Positions 55,523 to 63,659 of a DNA stretch of 63,659 nucleotides are shown here, piece after piece (the stretch's first letter is position 1; each line of letters begins with the position of its first letter). The DNA is from Bifidobacterium castoris (GTDB taxonomy: Bacteria; Actinomycetota; Actinomycetes; Actinomycetales; Bifidobacteriaceae): positions 1 to 63,659 of the forward strand of contig NZ_QXGI01000011.1 of assembly GCF_003952025.1 (NCBI RefSeq), in the 5' to 3' direction. A program made the position numbers and the translations under genes. The notes beneath the pieces are model-generated. The model saw only the letters and a list, made by a program, of their open reading frames with translations, did no database searches and had not been told where the DNA came from.

Positions 55523-56464
55523 ATGAAGAAACTGATGCGCGCCGTGATCGCGGCACTCGTCGGCGTCGCGACCGTCGCCGCCGTGAGCGCCTGCTCGACC
55601 AGCGGCACCGCGAACGCCGGCAACACCGAAAGCGAAGGCGGCAACGGGAACGCCGTCATCACCGTCATCGCGTCGAGCAACCAGTGGGGCTCGCTCGCGA
55701 AGGAACTCGGCGGCGAATACGTCGATGTGACGAGCATCCTCAACAACACCAGCACCGACGCGCACGACTACGAGCCGACGACGAACGACATCTCGAAGAT
55801 CCAGAACGCGCAGGTCGCGATCGTCAACGGCGCCGGCTACGACGATTGGGCGCTCAAGGCGGCGCAGCAGTCGTCGAAGACGCTCGTCGTCGACGCGGCC
55901 GACGTCAGCGGCGTCAAGACCGGCGACAACCCACACATCTGGTTCTCGTCGAACGCTCGCATCAAGACCGCCGACGCGATCACCGCCGACTACATCAAGC
56001 TGCAGCCGGAGCACAAGGCGCAGTTCGAACAGCTGCACAAGACCTGGCTGGAAGAGGAAGAGCAGCTCGACAAGGACCTCAAGGAACTCGCGAAGGACAA
56101 GGGCAGCAAGAACTACGCGGCCGTCGAATCGGTCGCGCAGTACCTCGCCGAGGACATGGGCCTGACCGACGTGACGCCGAAGGGCTACAAGCAGGCGGCC
56201 GCGAACGAGTCGGAGCCGACGCCTTCGGACATCAAGTCCTTCACCGATTTGCTCAAGCAGGGCGACATGCGCATGCTCATCACAAATTCGCAGGAGCCGA
56301 GCGAGATGAACGACCAGCTCGTCGCCGCCGCCGATTCCGGCAACGTGCCGGTCGTCGATGTGACCGAGCAGATGCCCGAGCAGTACAAGTCGCTGCACGA
56401 GTGGATGCGAGCGCTCGCCAAGCAGATCCAGGAGACGAACGAGGGGTCCCAGAGCGACAAGTAG
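55523..56464 (+). CDS. Metal ABC transporter substrate-binding lipoprotein (ZnuA/TroA type)
   Basis: 313 aa. Signal peptide with lipobox AVSAC (lipidated Cys24). The cluster A-I (PF01297) fold is shown by SLAKELGGEYVDVTSIL, metal-ligand histidines in TDAHDYEPT and NPHIWFSS, then a late Glu in NSQEPSE and Asp in VVDVTEQ. A His-rich loop, common in ZnuA, is absent. GAGGA precedes ATG by 6 nt. No ATPase or permease gene follows; these partners must lie elsewhere. Promoter with operator dyad upstream suggests metal repression. Confidence 0.87.
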   Translation: MKKLMRAVIAALVGVATVAAVSACSTSGTANAGNTESEGGNGNAVITVIASSNQWGSLAKELGGEYVDVTSILNNTSTDAHDYEPTTNDISKIQNAQVAIVNGAGYDDWALKAAQQSSKTLVVDAADVSGVKTGDNPHIWFSSNARIKTADAITADYIKLQPEHKAQFEQLHKTWLEEEEQLDKDLKELAKDKGSKNYAAVESVAQYLAEDMGLTDVTPKGYKQAAANESEPTPSDIKSFTDLLKQGDMRMLITNSQEPSEMNDQLVAAADSGNVPVVDVTEQMPEQYKSLHEWMRALAKQIQETNEGSQSDK

Positions 56465-56513
56465 CGACGATTAATCGTCATCGCGGCCATGTCCAATTGA
56501 TCGCGTGGACCGC

Positions 56514-56570
56514 CGAATATGGCAAGGCCCGCGTCACCGTTGTCCGGTGACGCGGGCCTTGCCATATTCG
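56514..56570. terminator. 26-bp perfect hairpin between convergent genes
   Basis: Arms 56514-56539 and 56545-56570 are perfectly complementary with a 5-nt loop, 49 nt after the lipoprotein gene and facing the converging permease gene. A symmetric terminator for both strands. Confidence 0.75.
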
Positions 56571-56661
56571 ATGTGCGAGCCTGCATTCGAGTGCGCATAT
56601 GTACATGCCCGCGCGCATCCGCATATGCGGGTGGCCGGATCACGGCATCGCGATCATCGCG

Positions 56662-58056
56662 CTACAGGATCGCCATGCATGCGAAGTCGAGGATGAACAG
56701 CGCGGAGACGATCCAGACGATCGGATGGACCTCGGACGCCTTCTTCTTGCAGACCTTGACGATGCAGTAGGTGATGAAGCCCGCGGCGATGCCGTAGGAG
56801 ATCGAATACGCGAAGGCCATGAACACCGACGCGAAGAACGCCGGGATCGCCTCGGAGATGTCGTCCCAGCGCACTTCCTTGAGGGAGGCCGCCATCATGC
56901 AGCCGACGATGACGAGGACGCCCGCCGTCGCGGCGCTCGGCACGGCCGAGATGACCGGCGCGAAGAAGATCGACAGCGCGAAGCAGCAGGCGACGATGAC
57001 CGAGGTCAGGCCGGTGCGGCCGCCCACGGCGATGCCGGCCGAGGATTCGACGTAGGTCGTCGTGTTCGAGGTGCCGAAGATCGAGCCGATCGACGTCGCG
57101 ATCGAGTCGGCGAACAGCGCCTTGTCCATCTTCGACGAGAAGCCGTGGCCGTTCTCGAGCGACTCCTCGTCGGCCTTCGAGAAGATGCCGGTGCGCCGGC
57201 CGGTGCCGATGAAGGTGCCGAGCGTGTCGAAGGTGTCCGACATCGAGAACGCGAAGATCGTCACGAGGACGAGCGGCAGCTTCGCCGGGTCGGCGAACAA
57301 TGTGCCGAAGCCCTCATGGGAGAACAGCGCGCCGAAGGTCTGCGGCAGCTGACCGAAGGCGTCGCCGATCGAGATGCTGTTGTTCATCGTCGTCTGGCCC
57401 ATCGGGATGCCGATGACGGCGGTCAGCACGATCGCGAGCAGCATGCCGCCCTTGACCTTGAGGATCGTGAAGACGATGACGAGCAGCAGGCCGATGAGGA
57501 ACAGCCACAGCGTCGGCGTGTTGAGCGTGGCCATGCCCGGCACGGCGGATACGGCGCCGCCCTGGGCGGCCGCCTTCGGATCGTTCGGCGTGAAGGTGAC
57601 GGCGGCCACGTTGAGCAGGCCGACGTAGGCGACGAAGAGACCGATGCCGCCGCCGATCGCGTGCTGCAGCGACTCGGGGATCGCCTTGATGATCATCTTG
57701 CGCACCTTGGTGACGGTGATCAGGATGTTGATCAGGCCGCACAGGAAGACCATGCACAGCGCCTGCTGCCAGGTGAAGTGGAGGCCGGAGCACACGGTGT
57801 AGGTGAAGAAGGCGTTGAGGCCCATGCCCGGCGCCTGCGCGTATGGGACGTTCGCGAACAGACCCATGATGAGCGTGCCGATGATCGCCGCGATGATCGT
57901 CGCGAGGAAGACGCCGCCCCATGGCATGCCCGTCTGCTGCAGGATCTGCGGATTGACGATGATGATGTAGGACATTGCGAAGAACGTCGTCAGACCGGCC
58001 ATGCATTCCCTGCTGACCGTCGTGCCGCTCTCCTTGAGATGGAAGAACTTCTCCAT
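56662..58056 (-). CDS. NCS2-family purine permease (AzgA/PbuG type)
   Basis: 464 aa, about 12 to 14 membrane segments. The RECMAGLTTFFAMSYIIIVNPQIL start, APGMGLNAFFTYTVC, FAFSMSDTFDTLGTFIGTG and SNTTTYVESSAGIAVGGRTGLTS segments define the adenine/guanine/hypoxanthine (AzgA-like) group. It imports purine bases with protons. Start is ATG at 58056 (MEKFFHLKESGTTV); the ribosome binding site is weak (CAGGGTG). No purine riboswitch was recognised in the short upstream gap. Confidence 0.9.
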   Translation of the reverse strand: MEKFFHLKESGTTVSRECMAGLTTFFAMSYIIIVNPQILQQTGMPWGGVFLATIIAAIIGTLIMGLFANVPYAQAPGMGLNAFFTYTVCSGLHFTWQQALCMVFLCGLINILITVTKVRKMIIKAIPESLQHAIGGGIGLFVAYVGLLNVAAVTFTPNDPKAAAQGGAVSAVPGMATLNTPTLWLFLIGLLLVIVFTILKVKGGMLLAIVLTAVIGIPMGQTTMNNSISIGDAFGQLPQTFGALFSHEGFGTLFADPAKLPLVLVTIFAFSMSDTFDTLGTFIGTGRRTGIFSKADEESLENGHGFSSKMDKALFADSIATSIGSIFGTSNTTTYVESSAGIAVGGRTGLTSVIVACCFALSIFFAPVISAVPSAATAGVLVIVGCMMAASLKEVRWDDISEAIPAFFASVFMAFAYSISYGIAAGFITYCIVKVCKKKASEVHPIVWIVSALFILDFACMAIL

Positions 58057-58129
58057 GGAACACCCTGTTTTTTCTTCTCGTGATTGCTGCATTGTTCTGA
58101 GCGCCGCGCACCGACAAGCACATGACGCA

Positions 58130-58153
58130 TGCCGTCCCGACAAGGGGACGGCA
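58130..58153 (-). terminator. Terminator of the surface-protein gene
   Basis: 9-bp perfect stem TGCCGTCCC/GGGACGGCA with a 6-nt loop, 54 nt after the surface-protein stop codon. Confidence 0.65.
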
Positions 58154-58207
58154 CGACGTTAACATGACCATATGTAGAACATGTTGCGAGAGGCGCAGAT
58201 GCCTACA

Positions 58208-61200
58208 TCAACAGTAGATGCCGCGACGTTTCGAGGCGGCACAGACCACCATGACGCCCATCACAATCACGAATCCCGCGAACGGCTGCCATGGCGCACC
58301 TGCGCCGCCAGTGTCCGGGAGCACGACACCTGGTTCATTCTCGACATTGAACACGCCGACACTGTCGCACACACTGACCGTGCCATCCTCGTCAAGCGTA
58401 CATGCATTGTCTGCGTCGATTGTGAATGTGGCACTCCATTGCGGATCGAGATAATACCCGTCTGGCGCGGCATGCTCACGCATCGTATATATACCCCACG
58501 GCAGGGTCCTGAGTCGTAGCACACCGGGCTGCGGATCGAGGTCCACCGCCCACTGGGGCGCACCATCCTGTGCCCTGCACGAATCCTCCTCGATGCAATC
58601 CGCGACGATTGTGCTCATGACTTCCGCCCCCTCAGCCAACTTGTATTCAATCGACCACTGGCTACCAGGGAGCAGCGTGCTTTGCGGTGCGGGTGATGTC
58701 TTGCGCCATTGCACGGAACCGGTAAGCCTTCTATTGACAATTGCCGTGCCGTTCATGGATTGACCGCCTTCCACCTCACCTGTCGTTTGATCGTAGGAGT
58801 CCAAGGACGCGCGCACGAATGCCGTCGGATTCTTGTTGTACTCGATTGCAAAATAGAAGCACTGCGAATCGGCTGCATATCCCGTCGGAGCCTGTGTTTC
58901 AAGCAAACGATAGCGCTGTGGTTGCTCCTCACGCTCCGCCGTCACCGTGCCATCGCCGTTGTCGTATGCGTTCGCCGCCCCGACACCTGCCGGCAATCCG
59001 AGTACGGTGAAATGCCCGATGACGGGATCGGCGTCGTAGTACGCCTGCCCGTCCTGCGGTGTGCATCGCCCCTCTGTGCAGTCGGAAATCGTATTAAGTG
59101 TCCGATATGCGCATGTGCCATCCTCGTCGCATTGCCACTGTTCGAGCCGCCACGCAGACGGGGATGTTTCTATGACCGGCGCGCCATCCGCATCCGCATC
59201 GACCTTGCTCCATTGCACCTTGCTCGGCGCATCGGAAATCCAACCGATTCCCTGTACGACGTCAAGCGTGCTCGCAGTACCGCCATCCCATGTCACACTG
59301 CCGTCAGCATGCACAACGAAACTGAACTCGTGTTCGTTGACGAGGTATCCGACCGGCGCATCAATCTCGCGCAGCTTCCATGTTCCAGCGGCAAGCCCTC
59401 GCACGGTGAACATACCTGCACGCGCATCGATGTCGCGCATATCGCTGTTTTCGATGACTTGCATTGCCGCAACAGCCGTGAACAACGGTATGCGCGCCAA
59501 CCGTTTCGACAACATCCGCGCATCGTTCGCCGCCTGCGGCTCATCCCCAAGCATCTGCGGCTGGGCCACCGCGCATCCAGGAGCGCCATCGCTCAGCCGA
59601 TGGTCGTCCACGCTGTACGCATTCTGCGGAATGGTGGTCTCATTGTTGATGAGCAGGTTGCCGCCGCCATACCATGCACCACCATCTGCCCGGAAGGTGA
59701 ATTCGAGCTTGTGGCCCGCGAGCGAACGCGGGAACATAACCATGCTCCAGCCATCACCACATCCGTCAACCGGCAGCATCGCCAGATCGGTTGAATTGTC
59801 GCTCCAAACATCATCGTATCCGTAACGCATGTAGACGCCAGTCACACCAGGCCAATTGAGATAGATCGCCGTCAGTTCATCGCCAGCCGCCACAACGGTC
59901 ACGCTGAGCGTCAGGCCGCCGCACGTCATACTGACCGTCGTAACACCCTTCGCAAGCGCGGTGATCGTCGCGGACCGCCCATCCGGTGCGGGATCGATAC
60001 GCGCCACTTCCGGATTGTCTGATTCCCATATGACATCACCCGATGGCGATTGCAACCGGATCGTCTGTGTCTGCCCGACTGGAAGCACGTATCGTTCCTG
60101 CGCACTCGCTTGGTCGTTTTCGCCTAGGATATAGAACGATTGGAGGCCATCCGCCGGATGGCATGCAAGTTCGGGGATGCCCACGTATGCCTTACGTGTG
60201 CTTCCGTAGACGGTGTAGGCCTGTGATTGACCTGTGATTGAGAAGTTTCCCCCGGTCGCGCCCTTGAGCTCGTGCCCTTGGTCGTCCTTGAACATGAACT
60301 GGATGCCATCGCGCGTTGACGTCGTGATCGTGTACGACCATACCTCTCCCGCATTGCCCAAGCATTCGCTACGCATCGTCGGCGCATTGTTCCAGTCGGT
60401 CCATACACCGTCGATGCCATAGTGGATGCGCGGCGCGGAGCTGAAGATTCCACTGTCGAGATTGAGGTAGATCGTGACAGTACGCGAATGTACGACATGT
60501 ACGACGATGGATACCGTGTGCTCGCGGTATCGTGCGGTAATTGTCGTGACGCCCTCCGTTGCGGCATGCAGGTTGCCTGTATCGTCGATGCTCGCCACGG
60601 TAGGGTCCGAAGATGCCCACTCCACCTGTGCATGCGCTGGTGTCGTCTTTGCGACGAGTTGCGTGTGTGTGCCGAGCTCCACCGTGAGCGTATCCGGCGC
60701 GACTTTCCCATTGTATTTCACGGTTAATGACGAGTCCATCGGTTGAGGGTACACAATGATGCGTATCGACGCGCTCACTGGTTCGCCGTCATTCACGGCA
60801 ATGCTCGTCGCGCTGATCGTCACTTCGGTCGCGACACTTGGATCGGAGACGACTCTCACCCTTCCCTGTTGTACGCTGACGATTGGATTGCTGCTGTTCC
60901 ATACCACTTCTTGTGACGCGTTGTCTGGCGCTATCCGCGTATCGAAGGTCAATGCGCCGTTCCCCTGCAGGGCACCATCCGCGCCGTACAGATTGCCTGT
61001 CACATCCACGCCGAGTATGCCGGACACCGGCTTGCCATCACGTAAAATCGTGATCGTTTCCGGTGCCACAATACCGTCAATGATGCGGTGTGTCCCACCA
61101 TCAGGATCCGTCAACTGCCATGTCGAACCGGCAAGCGGCGTGTGAGTAGCGTCACCTTGCGCAGTTTTGCCCCAACTGATTGACGATTCGCGGATGTTGA

Positions 61201-63244
61201 TGATCGCGTTGCCTTTGAGCAATGCATCCGGTGCGGTCAGGTCGAGCGCATTGCCTTCCCCATCATACACAGTGGCGATGGCGGAATTGGTCGCATCACC
61301 GCGGCCGGTTGCGTCGATCGCGTAGATGTTCTCATTGAGCCGGTAATCATCCACACTGTCGTCCTCACGCAGGTAGTAGCGTGCGTTTGGTTTGAGATCG
61401 ACGACCGTGATGCGCCCATCGTCCTTGGCACGGTCGCCCTCTCCCCCATCGCGTACCGTGACAAGCGCGCCGGTACGGTTTTTCGCATCGTCGAGCGTCG
61501 CGTACACCGACCATGCCGTACCGGGAAGCGGACGCATGGCGCCGTCGGATCCCGGCGTTGCCTTATCCCACGAGATGACTGCGCAATCATAGGGTTCCCA
61601 TGGAAAGTTGTGGCGTTCCTGATTCATGTCAATGACCGATGATGTGCCGCGCATTCCAGCTGTACCAATGAACCATTCGCTGCCTGTTGTCCGGTCTCCG
61701 TTTTCCGGCGTCAGTGTGGAACCGATATTACCCGATTGAAATGCATAGGGGTTGTTCATCATGAAGTCCTGCCCGACGAGCACGCGTCCATTCGTGGACA
61801 CATGCGAATCGAAGCTGCCTTTGGGCACAACGATCGTGCCAAGCATCGCCGCGGCGGGGTCGTCGCCATCGTCATCGACGGCGTAGTTGCCGCCATGGAT
61901 GGTGAGCAACGGCGTCTGTACGAAGTTCCACAGAATTGACTGCGCCGCAAGGCCATAGGCGTGTTGGACGTGGTCGGGTGCATTCTGGTAGTATCCATTG
62001 CCGATCTCGACGTCGTTGAACCAGAACCTCCAGCCATTGTGGAACTCCACCGGCTGTTCCCCTGTCACATTGATGACGACAACGGCGTCCTGTGGGATGC
62101 CTTTGAATGCGAAATCAAGTCCCGCATAACCATTGGAATGCAACTGTTCCGCAGGAATCTCAAATACCTGCCAGTACGATTCGCCATCGCCACGGAACGT
62201 GATGAGCCGCTCTCGATGCCCTTCGTCGAAAGTGAAGGTGTGGCTGATCGAACCATTGTCGTATTTCGTACGCACGTATGCGGGATCGTCGGGCGCATCG
62301 GAGACCCACCAACCGGCATCCGAAGATTCCGCCACGGTCCGCCCATGCCCTTTCCGCTCCGCCAGCGTCTGCGACCCGTGCTGCAGCTTCGCCGTATATG
62401 TACCGTAGTCAACGGTGCGCGTCTCGTCCCCATCAATTGTGGTATGCTGAGCGACGACCAGCGGCAAGCTCTGGTTCCACCACGAATCCACGGTCTTGTA
62501 TGGCGGTTCGCTCGGAGCGTTCAATGACACCGAAGGGATGTTGTAGTTGAACGCGCGCCACGTCCCAGCTCCTGCGAGTTGTGCCCCAAAGGCGAGATCG
62601 TCGGTCTGCTCACCTTGAATGCCAATGCCGTTGCCGAGCCATGCGCCATGCACCCATGCGCTGACGGATGCCTGCGCATCCGTGGCTTCCTTCGACTGCA
62701 TGCTAGTGATGTTCGAATCCAGTCCACCAACGGCGAGCGCGACGTCACCGGTGCGGGGTCTCAGTCCGGAGCCAAAACCGGCGGCCCCCATGCGGAAGCC
62801 CGCTCCCGACCAAGACGAGCCACGTTGGTTGAGTGCGAGTTTGCCGCGAACCACGGTCAGCCCCTCTGCCTCGGCGGCGAAGGAAGCATATAGCGAATCC
62901 GCGTTCTGCGCATACCAATTGCTCAGATCGTACGGACCATCGCCTTCTGGACGGCTCGCTACATACATGTCCCGTCCCACGTAGGTAGCGACATCGTCAT
63001 CGATGGTGCCGTCGTTGATGTCATCGGTCAGGTCCACATGTCGTCTTGTACAGGCCCCGCCGGTGTCCGGCTGTGGACTTGCATCCAGCGTAGACTCCTT
63101 GCCTTCTGGCTGCTGTTGCGCCAAGGAGGGTAATGGTGCGATGAACGATATGGCGGTGAGCACAATCACCGCAAGTGCGCACACATACGCACGAAAGCAT
63201 TTCCTTCGACTCCTACGAGGAATAGATTCCGTTAGTGTCGACAT
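58208..63244 (-). CDS. LPDTG-anchored surface protein with choice-of-anchor, Ig-like, starch-binding-like and SpaA/Cna-B domains
   Basis: 1678 aa. Signal peptide (residues 1-42, ends PSLAQ). A choice-of-anchor A-like domain follows (~90-560; GFGSGLRPRTGDVALAVGG). Then Cna-B/SpaA-type segments (~560-700), Big_2 Ig-like repeats (TVASIDDTGNLHAATEGVTTI and PEVARIDPAPDGRSATITA), two starch-binding CBM25/26-like modules (YLNLDSGIFSSAPRIHYG...VWTDWNN and YLNWPGVTGVYMRYGYDDVWSD), more SpaA segments (~1260-1640), and a sorting signal LPDTG (1642-1646), hydrophobic stretch, SKRRG tail. Probably sortase-linked to the cell wall. GGAG lies 8 nt upstream. No sortase gene in the window, so it is not a standard pilus operon. 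Confidence 0.85.
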   Translation of the reverse strand: MSTLTESIPRRSRRKCFRAYVCALAVIVLTAISFIAPLPSLAQQQPEGKESTLDASPQPDTGGACTRRHVDLTDDINDGTIDDDVATYVGRDMYVASRPEGDGPYDLSNWYAQNADSLYASFAAEAEGLTVVRGKLALNQRGSSWSGAGFRMGAAGFGSGLRPRTGDVALAVGGLDSNITSMQSKEATDAQASVSAWVHGAWLGNGIGIQGEQTDDLAFGAQLAGAGTWRAFNYNIPSVSLNAPSEPPYKTVDSWWNQSLPLVVAQHTTIDGDETRTVDYGTYTAKLQHGSQTLAERKGHGRTVAESSDAGWWVSDAPDDPAYVRTKYDNGSISHTFTFDEGHRERLITFRGDGESYWQVFEIPAEQLHSNGYAGLDFAFKGIPQDAVVVINVTGEQPVEFHNGWRFWFNDVEIGNGYYQNAPDHVQHAYGLAAQSILWNFVQTPLLTIHGGNYAVDDDGDDPAAAMLGTIVVPKGSFDSHVSTNGRVLVGQDFMMNNPYAFQSGNIGSTLTPENGDRTTGSEWFIGTAGMRGTSSVIDMNQERHNFPWEPYDCAVISWDKATPGSDGAMRPLPGTAWSVYATLDDAKNRTGALVTVRDGGEGDRAKDDGRITVVDLKPNARYYLREDDSVDDYRLNENIYAIDATGRGDATNSAIATVYDGEGNALDLTAPDALLKGNAIINIRESSISWGKTAQGDATHTPLAGSTWQLTDPDGGTHRIIDGIVAPETITILRDGKPVSGILGVDVTGNLYGADGALQGNGALTFDTRIAPDNASQEVVWNSSNPIVSVQQGRVRVVSDPSVATEVTISATSIAVNDGEPVSASIRIIVYPQPMDSSLTVKYNGKVAPDTLTVELGTHTQLVAKTTPAHAQVEWASSDPTVASIDDTGNLHAATEGVTTITARYREHTVSIVVHVVHSRTVTIYLNLDSGIFSSAPRIHYGIDGVWTDWNNAPTMRSECLGNAGEVWSYTITTSTRDGIQFMFKDDQGHELKGATGGNFSITGQSQAYTVYGSTRKAYVGIPELACHPADGLQSFYILGENDQASAQERYVLPVGQTQTIRLQSPSGDVIWESDNPEVARIDPAPDGRSATITALAKGVTTVSMTCGGLTLSVTVVAAGDELTAIYLNWPGVTGVYMRYGYDDVWSDNSTDLAMLPVDGCGDGWSMVMFPRSLAGHKLEFTFRADGGAWYGGGNLLINNETTIPQNAYSVDDHRLSDGAPGCAVAQPQMLGDEPQAANDARMLSKRLARIPLFTAVAAMQVIENSDMRDIDARAGMFTVRGLAAGTWKLREIDAPVGYLVNEHEFSFVVHADGSVTWDGGTASTLDVVQGIGWISDAPSKVQWSKVDADADGAPVIETSPSAWRLEQWQCDEDGTCAYRTLNTISDCTEGRCTPQDGQAYYDADPVIGHFTVLGLPAGVGAANAYDNGDGTVTAEREEQPQRYRLLETQAPTGYAADSQCFYFAIEYNKNPTAFVRASLDSYDQTTGEVEGGQSMNGTAIVNRRLTGSVQWRKTSPAPQSTLLPGSQWSIEYKLAEGAEVMSTIVADCIEEDSCRAQDGAPQWAVDLDPQPGVLRLRTLPWGIYTMREHAAPDGYYLDPQWSATFTIDADNACTLDEDGTVSVCDSVGVFNVENEPGVVLPDTGGAGAPWQPFAGFVIVMGVMVVCAASKRRGIYC

Positions 63245-63377
63245 TGTCCCCTCTCCTGACTCCCGCGCCCCTAGCTACAAGACACACAATATTTCACTCC
63301 CAGCAAACCCCCACACAGCGCATGCCATCACTCTTGCCGCGTACATCCCCAGCTCTTGTTTGTACATCGCTGCACAA

Positions 63378-63405
63378 CGGGCAGTAGGCAGAATCTTACT
63401 GCCCG
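63378..63405 (-). terminator. Hairpin between pstB and the surface-protein gene (1)
   Basis: 9-bp perfect stem CGGGCAGTA/TACTGCCCG with a 10-nt loop (63378-63386 with 63397-63405). Second of two hairpins after pstB. Confidence 0.5.
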
Positions 63406-63443
63406 CACCATTGCATGGCAAACCAAGGGTGTGTCACGCCAAA

Positions 63444-63472
63444 GGGCGCGCACTTGTGCACAGTGCGCGCCC
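63444..63472 (-). terminator. pstB terminator
   Basis: 11-bp perfect stem GGGCGCGCACT/AGTGCGCGCCC with a 7-nt loop, 60 nt after the pstB stop codon. Confidence 0.65.
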
Positions 63473-63532
63473 CAACGTTTTTCCTTGCGTACTATAATTA
63501 GACGGTTCTTATATATGCGTCCACCGCCTCGC

Positions 63533-63659
63533 TCAGCCGAAGCGGCCGGAGACGTAGCGTTCCGCTTCCTCGTTCTGCGGGTTGTTGAACATCGTCGACG
63601 TATCGGCGAAGTACTCGAGATGGCCGGGCTGCCCGACCGCCTTGAGGTTGAAGAACGCC
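63533..63659 (-). CDS. pstB: Phosphate ABC transporter ATP-binding protein PstB, C-terminal fragment
   Basis: Only the last 42 codons are in the window. They translate to AFFNLKAVGQPGHLEYFADT, then MFNNPQNEEAERYVSGRFG and a stop. The pattern (FF.L..G.LVE.G.T...F..P....TEDYI.GRFG) is the PstB C-terminus. The ATPase motifs lie beyond the window edge. Confidence 0.8.
   Translation of the reverse strand, partial: AFFNLKAVGQPGHLEYFADTSTMFNNPQNEEAERYVSGRFG

Noticed and set aside
58057-58207. Purine riboswitch before the NCS2 permease
   Set aside because: No three-way-junction core is visible and the gap is mostly the terminator hairpin of the previous gene.

Overview
The window looks like a chromosomal segment of a Bifidobacterium. 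It has high G+C, actinobacterial gene orders (S10-spc ribosomal cluster into secY-adk, fdxA-dapC, tRNA-Tyr/Thr/Met-rpmG, GlpR-RimJ-5-FCL-FmdB-SAF), a fused AdhE, groES without groEL and a CIRCE element. Two alpha-glucan genes (glgX, malQ) and an LPDTG surface protein with starch-binding-like modules fit a gut saccharolytic lifestyle. I did not try to assign a species.

Layout. 1-12.2 kb: the S10 and spc ribosomal-protein genes, all on the minus strand, reading rpsJ down to secY and adk. 12.4-20.6 kb: a YwiC-like membrane protein, adhE, a divergent ROK-family regulator and the debranching enzyme glgX. 20.6-21.7 kb: rplM-rpsI. 21.9-24.8 kb: a Sau3AI-like (GATC-type) restriction-modification pair of lower G+C. 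25.5-31 kb: malQ, an LRV-repeat-like protein, a YigZ-family protein and a D-2-hydroxyacid dehydrogenase. 31.5-41.5 kb: tRNA-Ser, SOS-type dinB, dapC, fdxA, an amino-acid permease, murB, rpmG, three tRNAs and groES. 41.7-46.1 kb: the GlpR/SepX-like, RimJ, 5-FCL, FmdB and SAF genes. 46.1-53.6 kb: an uncharacterised operon of an FHA protein, a helicase-like protein with degenerate ATPase motifs and a small protein, then an AbiEi/DUF559-like protein. 54-55.2 kb: rplJ-rplL with a leader. 55.4-63.7 kb: a metal-binding lipoprotein with an operator-overlapped promoter, a purine-type permease, the 1678-residue surface protein and the end of pstB.

The most unusual feature is intergenic. Long gene-free stretches are filled with degenerate repeats of strikingly constant period. 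Two large arrays (about 35.07-35.77 kb and 40.25-41.10 kb) share one core dyad spaced 52 bp apart. A second family, built on a GACGAACCCACCCGCAA-like core, occurs at five other intergenic sites with a 53-bp period. When spacing departs from 52-53 bp it is often near 42 or 62 bp, about one helical turn away. This looks like phased protein-binding sites rather than CRISPR or coding sequence; I do not recognise it as a described element.

Two regulatory habits recur. Several genes start about 7 nt after a TANNNT-like box with no Shine-Dalgarno sequence, which suggests leaderless mRNAs. Transcription units end in very long, often perfect, G+C-rich hairpins, usually without a U tract.
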